From assembly GCA_959347315.1 (NCBI GenBank), contig OY365813.1, positions 21,396,854-21,460,853 on the forward strand: 64,000 nucleotides of DNA, in the 5' to 3' direction. Made by a program: the position numbers and the translations under genes. Of the stretch, positions 57,763 to 64,000 are shown piece by piece; position 1 is the stretch's first letter, and each line of letters opens with the position of its first letter. The stretch comes from Bimastos eiseni (Eukaryota; Annelida; Clitellata; Crassiclitellata; Lumbricidae). The notes under the pieces are model-generated. The model saw only the letters and a program-made list of their open reading frames with translations, did no database searches and was not told the DNA's origin.

Positions 57763-57973
57763 TCAAGCTACATTATTTGGAAATTCTTCGTAGAGTTGCT
57801 CTGTGTCGATTTTGAGTTTGTCGTACGTCGGTCCAGGAGAATTTTCCAAACTCCGATTCAGCTGTTGATATTGGTCATTGGCCGAATCGTTCATTTGCCC
57901 GACAGATTGTTCCTGAACTGAACCGAGTTTAGTTGCGTTGCTGCAGGTTTTCTTTTCGAAACACGTCCCGAAC
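57763..57973 (-). CDS. Gene C cytoplasmic-tail exon (ITAM-like)
   Basis: Acceptor AACATTTTGCACAG, phase 2, completing CG|G of the membrane exon; stop TGA at 57763-57765. Three tyrosines: YQQL, YDKL, YEEF. No basic RKRR start and no similarity to the A/B tail. Confidence 0.82.
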
Positions 57974-60900
57974 CTGTGCAAAATGTTAATCAATAATAGT
58001 TAACGAGATTACTGCCCATATTAAGATGGTTATAAAGAAATTTTGATCGGCGTTTCCAATTGAAATCAACTAGCATTTAGGCTGCAAGGCAACTGGTGTT
58101 CCATCTATTCGGACTTTATATAAATTATTGACATCGTGGGCATTGATAGACATTTTAAAATGTTCTAAACATACATTATTGCGTTCCATAAGAGTATAAT
58201 TTCCTGCACCGAATACTGGTTTCTATTCAACATCATGGACGATATCTGACTGGCTTAATTTTGATTGCGACTGAACGTGTCGTAATTGATGTTTTCTGCT
58301 GTATATGTCTTTGGTTTCAAACAAAAACATTCTGATATTTAGTTTTAAAAGTTTGGCATTGACTTTCGTGGACATACATAATATCATTGATATTTTTTAT
58401 TTTAAAGTTGTCGAATTTAATATTAGATATTTCAATATTTATCAAAAATGCGAACGTGTAAAAGGCATGCGCTAATCCTATTATCAGTACTAGGCCTACT
58501 TAACGCAACTTGTATGCCTATAAATGTTAATAATACGTTGAAATTGATGTTAGACAAGATTTAGTCTCTCACCGTACAACGATGCAGGTGACTAACACAG
58601 TGACTGCAATGAGGACCGGGACACCAACTCCCACTCCCACCCCTACGCCAATGGCGATAGCTAAACAATAAAAAAATCCGTTAGAATGGCTTGTCTGTAT
58701 TGCAAGTTACTCTATATTAGATCAAAATTATTTCATGCATATAGGCCTACAGTACAAGAACGCTGTCGCTGCGACAGTCTAGCAGTTGTTTATTAGGAAT
58801 AGGCCCTATGTAAAAGTTAAATGACCTCACCTCATACTTGTCGTTTAACTTTGCTAATCCAACACAAAGTATCCTTACTATTGGGGGTTCTTCCTTCGCT
58901 GGATTCCCTGCTGCCAGTTTGAAAGGTCTTTGTTGAAGCCGATATGCTTTTTGTTGTGATTGATGTAATTGAAATAGTAGTGAAATTGGTATCATTATTT
59001 TGATATGTTAAAGTAAAGTTATGCAGTTTGACTCACAACAAAACTGCGCTGGCTATCTGATCCATTCTGTCTGCTCCGTGTTTTTTGCAATATACGCTGG
59101 GTTTTCATTCATAACTGGCCGCAGAACTTCTAATGAGCAAGATTCGCGTACTCTCCTTAATAATATTGATACTGAGCCGGACCATGACTACTTCATAAAC
59201 TCTCAATGGTCAAGCCCGTATACAACTTTGAATATAAGCCAAGAACAGAATGTTGAATCAGATACAGAATTTTCAGTCATTCACATTAAATGTAGAAGTA
59301 TGATTCATAAATTGCAAGAGATCCAAGATATCCTGTATTCTTCCTCTGCTGCTATTATGGTGCTTTCTGAAACATGGTTAGACTCTTATAACGAGGATAC
59401 AATATGCATACCGGGATACAAGTTTGAGCATAGATCTAGGATTGACGCGCGAGGCGGTGTCGGGTTCTTAATTAGAGACAATTTAAAATACGCCCTTTGT
59501 AGCCCCACTGGTTCTAAAGTTCATGTCACCTACGAAAGTCTATTTATACGTGTTCACTTAAGCAAGCGTTTTCCTCTGCTGGGAGTAGTGTATAGGTCCC
59601 CGGGTCTAAGCATGAAAGACTTTAACACCGATACTGAAGAACTACTGACTCAGGCTACTAGAACTGCCAAAGAGGTCATACATCTAGGTGATTTCAATAT
59701 AGATCTATTAAAAGTAAATGACCACACAGAGACCAACGAGTTCTATAACTGCTTAACATCCCACCATTTTATACCAACCATTACCAGGCCTACTAGAATT
59801 ACACCAAACTCCTATACCTTAATTGACAACATCTTTGTGAACTGTTGGTCTGAACTAATCAATTCCTCCATCAATGTTTCTGACCTGTCTGACCATTTAC
59901 CTATTCAGGCTCGTTTCTCATTGGGCGCGCCTAACAATAGTATCTCACCGGCTAGCAGAAATCATTTCCGCATGGTGAATGAGGAAGGAAAAGCTCAATT
60001 TCAATCGGCTCTTGCGGAGACTAATTGGGACCTGTTGCGAGAAACATGTGGTAGAGGTGATGCAAATGAGACCTATGGAATATTTATAAAAAAGTATAAG
60101 GATCTTTATGATAAATCCTTTCCAAGTCGTCCTCATTCTTATCATGGCAAACATAAAGGATTATATAAATCGTTAAAAACAAAAAATAGGCTCTGTTGGA
60201 AATATTTGAAATTGCCCAGTGAACTTAATAAGAAGAAATATATTACTTTTCGGAATAAATTTAAGTCTATTAGATTAAATGCAGAAAAGAACTATTACGC
60301 CATGGAATTCTGTAAATAAAAAGACGATTTAAAAAAGACCTGGAAACTCATTAGAACAATTATGAAGCAGAGGGGGAAATGACTCCGTAATTCAATCATT
60401 GAAAATTAATGGATCAAGCACGGAGGACGCTGAAATTATGGCAAATGGCCTTAATATGTATTTTGCAAGCATTGCTGACTCCCTTGCCAGAGACCTGCCG
60501 GACCCTCCTCTACCTTTTGAGAATTTCCTACAGGCACCAACGCAGAATTCGATGGGGCTCCTTCTGACTTCAGCTGAAGAAGTCATGAATATAAGTCGAG
60601 ATATTCGACTCACTCAAAGTAAGGGAGTTGACGATATTGACCCGTATATTGTCATCCCTAGCATATCACTCATTGCTGACGTTTTGGCTGACCTTATCAA
60701 TTGCTTCTTCATGAGTGGGGTGGTCCCCCAATCGCAAAAAATTGATAAAGTAGTTCCAATTTTAAAAAAACGATAAAAGGATATTTCTGCTAATTATAGA
60801 CTCATATCGGTTCTACATTTCTTCTCCAAATTTTGTGAAAAAATAATGTACGACAGACTTAATAATTATGTGAAATCCTCCAATATCATCTATAAATCGC

Positions 60901-63380
60901 AGCGTGGCATCCAATCGGGGCATTCCCGTTATATGGGTTTATTAAGTACGGAGGATATGATCTCAAAAGCCATTGATAATGGCGATGCAGCAGTAGGAAG
61001 AATGAGCCAGGCCATGGTGACCCTGCAAACGTGGATGTCAGCAAATCGCCTGCGGCTCAACCCAGCTAAGACTCAGCTTATCTGACTTGGAACGACTCAG
61101 TAGCTCTCAAAAATAGACCTGGCCTCCGTTAACTTGAAATATCCACCTTTCAACTTCGGTCAGAGATTTGGGAGTTATCCTTGACCTCACATTTACACGT
61201 CACATTTATAAGCCTCCTATGCTGCAGTTGTTATTATCAGCTTAGACAGCTGAAGGCTTTCCTCGGTCTTTGACTACTAGCGCGGCATCAACGCCGGTGC
61301 ACGCTTTTGTGGTAGCTAAGCTTGACTACAGTAGCGCCTCATATGATGGACTTCCTGCATGCCGTATTGGAGCCCTAAATAGAGTTCTACGCACTGCTGC
61401 CCGCTTTGTAGGCCGCATTCAAGGTTTAGGTGAGTTCCTGAGAACATGCGGGATGTACTCCACTGGCTTCCTTACCCACAACGTATTGCTTGTCGAGTGT
61501 CTGTTCTGGTACGGCACTGTATTGAGGGTTTAGCTCCATCATATTTGCGGGAGCTCCGCTGCTCCACTACGCATGTTCAGCGCCGTACGCTCAGCTGCAC
61601 AAGCTGAATTTCTTGTACCCCGTTCCCGGACTGCTATCAGGCAACGCCACGACTTCTGATTGGCTGGTCCTGTGACATGAAATGGGCTCTCTACCACACT
61701 TCGACAAATACCTAACAATCAGTCTGCCTCGTTTCTCATTACCCTTAAGACTGTTCGGCCGAGGTTGAGCTGGGAGCGTTTCTGAGTATACGCAAACTTG
61801 AAGGGGTGCTATATAAAATTACTGTAATAATAGTAATAAATGAAAAAGTATCCCTACTATTGGGAGTTCTGGCTTCACTGTATTCCTTGCTGCTATTCAG
61901 AAAGCTTGTTGACGAAATTGATACACTTGTGGTTGTGATTGTGGTGCTAATCGTTGTAGTTGTAGTTGAAGTCGTCGGCGGATTGATTGGTGTAACTGCA
62001 ATAGAAGTGAAATTGTTATAGGGCCTAATTGTAATAATATGTTACAGTAAGATTATACAGTTGAAGTTACACCAAAACTGCGGTGACCATATGATTCATT
62101 CAACTCCTTGTCTTTAACGAATTTATACGCAGACCATTCATTCAAATATATTCACAGTACTCTTTCCAAATATCCATTCCTGATTCTTTCTTTTCTCCTT
62201 AGACAAACTCTTTCGTTGCTACAACACTTCAAGCAAAATCTGTATGCCCAACTACCCTACCCTGTGATATTTACTCAGAAAAACTGCTGACGATATCGAC
62301 TTGATTGGTTTAGTTTTCGCTGCTCGTCGTATTTAAAAATGGTTGATTGACATGATCCCTTTGCAAATAATTAATCCCTCCGGACATAAAGCCCAGGCTA
62401 GGATATAATCCCCAAGTTATGGCTTATTCACCAGGCTAGAATATATTCACTCCAGCCTCAGTGAAGGAAGGTGTATAAAATTATACATTATATTCAATAA
62501 CATAATATGTAACATTATTTATTGATTCCTTTCGATTTTCAAAAAATATATTTGTCGTCCAAAATGTGTCAAAAATAGTTAAATGCAACGGAAAAGTGAT
62601 CAATTTGCCCACACGACATGGTGCATCAAGTGTATTAATTGTATCTCATAGTTGTGGTATCTCAATTTGTATCCTAGATGAATTTAGCACTGAATGCCAC
62701 CTACAGTTCTCAAGTCAACATATTAACAATTTAGCTAACCAAAAAAGTTTGTGCAATTTGGGTTCATCGGTTAAATGCAGAAATGGGCTATTGCACAGAG
62801 GGAAGAATGACACGGAGATATTAGGTTTCACGTTGAATCGGGGGATCGTGTGCAGGTATTATTATGCCCGAGGATTATGTCCTACAACCATCAATGACTG
62901 GTTCCTGCGATTTGGGGCTATTTTACATCTGGGGAAATCCAGAGACGCGGTAAGCGAACGGTTAGAGACTATAGGGATTCCAATTTGTAACACGGATATC
63001 AATTGTCCGCCCATTCGCCCTTCAGACAAATACTGTAGGCCTATCTGGACCTTTTGCAAGTCTTCATTCGCAATTGCTCGGCATAAATTGATGATTGATC
63101 GTTGTATAGTAGCGTTTAAAAAGTGAAAAACTGGTAATGATGCCTACTAACTACACTAGTAGATTTCAACTACTATTCGATTATTTTAGATATTTTAGAT
63201 ATTTGCATAGATACACGATTATCTGTATAAACTTACTTATGTGACAGACTACATTCACGGTGCTTGCAGAGTTTTCTTTGGGATACCAATTGAAGCCAGT
63301 GTCATTGTTCGAAACGATCAAGCAAGGTGTACTGTCGTTATAGTTATCGAACTTCGAATTTGAATATCTAACGTTCTCTC
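57763..63380 (-). CDS. Gene C: CTLD receptor, 3' part, with ITAM-like tail
   Basis: Exons in window 63237-63380, 61858-61995, 58573-58660, 57763-57973; earlier exons lie beyond the right edge. The join keeps one frame: end of CTLD2 (VRYSNSKFDNYND to VNVVCH), Thr/Ser stalk, helix [29 protein letters not shown], then a tail unlike A and B: FGTCFEKKTCSNATKLG, YQQLNRSLENSPGPTYDKL, TEQLYEEF. YxxL, 11 residues, YxxL fits ITAM spacing (6-12). In vertebrates ITAMs recruit Syk-type kinases and activate; here that is inference. The CTLD2 and stalk exons are near-identical to gene A (recent duplication) while membrane and tail exons are diverged, so C looks like a hybrid. A retrotransposon (59080-61847) fills the stalk-membrane intron. 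Confidence 0.75.
58573..58660 (-). CDS. Gene C transmembrane exon
   Basis: Acceptor TATTGTTTAG, donor TACG|GTGAGA, 88 nt, phase 1 in and 2 out. Glycine-valine-rich helix like A and B. Confidence 0.86.
58879..58968 (-). pseudogene. Relic stalk exon of gene C with lost acceptor
   Basis: Reads ITSITTKSISASTKTFQTG, SRESSEGRTPN and keeps the donor AATA|GTAAGG, but the acceptor CAG of gene A is CAA here (58969-58970). The intact imported stalk exon lies 2.9 kb upstream at 61858-61995. Flanking intron 58970-59075 still aligns with 45140-45250. Confidence 0.7.
59080..60984 (+). mobile_element. Non-LTR retrotransposon: endonuclease and start of RT
   Basis: The open frame ending at 60319 encodes an apurinic-type endonuclease: VIHIKCRSM, LSETWLDS (catalytic Glu), GGVGFLIRDN, LGVVYRSPG, HLGDFNIDLL (GDFN) and VSDLSDHLPIQARF (SDH). 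The first codons from 59021 come from gene C intron sequence, so the true start lies further in. After the stop come linker and fingers in broken frames (60399-60776; 60777-60984: ANYRLISVLHFFSKFCEK, RGIQSGHSRYM). It joins abruptly to another element at 60985 and lacks RT motifs A-C. Dead. Confidence 0.85.
60985..61847 (+). mobile_element. LINE 3' fragment, copy of 44128-44989
   Basis: Same first base (GATGCAGCAG) and same 3' end as the gene A copy, with few differences. Here it is fused to the endonuclease element rather than to gene intron sequence. Confidence 0.85.
61858..61995 (-). CDS. Gene C stalk exon (imported copy)
   Basis: Sequence, acceptor and donor match gene A 45000-45137. Phase 1-1. 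Confidence 0.83.
62566..63126 (+). other. Unexplained 186-codon open frame, antisense in gene C intron
   Basis: Reads MSKIVKCNGKVINLPTR, ILDEFSTECHLQFSSQH, CRYYYARGLCPTTINDWFL, ending in a stop; ten or more cysteines. The same frame in copy 1 (45708) is broken by a 1-bp deletion. No known domain recognised, no promoter or splice evidence. May be an old element or chance. Confidence 0.3.
63237..63380 (-). CDS. Gene C exon: second half of CTLD2 (imported copy)
   Basis: Same acceptor as 46378-46521; donor ATAA|GTAAGT. Differs from gene A at one visible codon (ACA to ATA) next to the donor. Confidence 0.83.
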
Positions 63381-63759
63381 CTAAATATGCAGAATTATCC
63401 ATTCAGTACACAATGTGAAAGTGCTCGAAAATATTTCACGCCAATTAAATGACTCTACGGTGTAAATGCATTTGCCTCGTGTGCACTAATACCTTGGGTA
63501 TTTACACCCTGGGCAATAATCCCGGCGACTAACTACAAGCGAATTACCTCCCAAACTTAACAGGTAAGCTTATTATTGAGATCGTCCCTTGGTGTGTAAA
63601 TTTGTATGCGTTCAATATGCAGGCATATCTATTCAACGATTATTATAAGTGTTTTAATTATTGCTACCATTATTGCAAGCATGTAAATGTATGTGCATGT
63701 ATGTGTGCAACTAACCAAACATGGTGGCGACTTGAAACAAACATAAAAGGTCATTAAGT

Positions 63760-64000
63760 CGATTTGCAATGCTGCTTAGTGATTAATGGCATTGAAACTT
63801 CTGACCCTGAGCAAACAGAACAGAAATTCAATGCTTATTTTACAAATATTGCTGGTATGGTGAACTCGTATATAATAAGCCCTATTCCCTTAAGAATTTT
63901 GAGTTTTACACTGACCCTTCTAATTAACTCCATTGCCATTATCCCACCTCATCAAATGAATTAATCGTTCCTTGAAGGTTACTCGTTTGGCTGACCCTGA
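63760..64000 (+). mobile_element. Retrotransposon start, copy of 46900-47141
   Basis: INGIETSDPEQTEQKFNAYF and following frame as in copy 1; runs off the window. Confidence 0.7.

Larger units (their letters stand above)
60985..64000. repeat. Segmental duplication, copy 2
   Basis: Offset from copy 1 is 16857-16859 bp throughout. Visible changes are single bases and 1-bp indels, including one A in a run near 62745 that restores a long plus-strand frame. Confidence 0.92.

Overview
This is eukaryotic, AT-rich, intron-rich animal DNA. There are no bacterial operon features. The gene family (C-type lectin-like domain receptors, CTLD), the CR1/L2/RTE-like retrotransposons and the many microsatellites suggest a marine invertebrate, possibly a sponge or another early-branching metazoan. 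I cannot name the species.

The backbone of the window is a tandem array of five paralogous receptor genes, all on the minus strand and spaced about 15-17 kb apart. From right to left they are C (partial, runs off the right edge; 57763-63380), A (complete; 42935-55312), B (complete; 23750-32077), M (complete, giant mucin-like stalk; 9342-20597, with a decayed tail exon at 7384-7614) and L (partial, runs off the left edge; 404-3959). I rebuilt the genes exon by exon from splice sites, phases and paralogue alignment. The shared plan is signal-peptide exon, CTLD1 (two exons), CTLD2 (two exons), Ser/Thr-rich stalk exon, one transmembrane exon and one cytoplasmic-tail exon. Every intron is phase 1, except that the transmembrane-tail intron is phase 2. 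The resulting coding lengths are multiples of three in A (451 aa), B and M (1549 aa).

The main result is that the tails differ in signalling character. A and B end in a short tail with SAYGTV and TEYAPL/TEYVPL, an ITIM plus ITSM-like pair. C has an unrelated tail with YQQL, 11 residues, YDKL, which is ITAM-like. The exons of C just upstream of its membrane region are a nearly identical recent copy of the same exons in A. This looks like a paired inhibitory/activating receptor system made by segmental duplication. The duplication edge lies at the first base of a truncated retrotransposon (44128 and 60985), and C still carries a relic of its older stalk exon with a destroyed acceptor. M has lost its signalling tail (two in-frame stops, YAPP in place of YxxL) while its stalk exon has grown from about 46 to 1209 residues. 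B has a stop codon at the start of its stalk exon and may be secreted.

The remainder is introns and intergenic DNA filled with truncated non-LTR retrotransposon fragments (many share a 3' end like TTGAAGGGGCGCTATA plus a variable microsatellite tail), one nested insertion (46900-51130), a tRNA-derived SINE, several terminal-inverted-repeat elements (two families with termini built of short tandem repeats), large palindromes, and a 3.1-kb internally repetitive block (34230-37337) of unknown type lying between two pieces of a retrotransposon.
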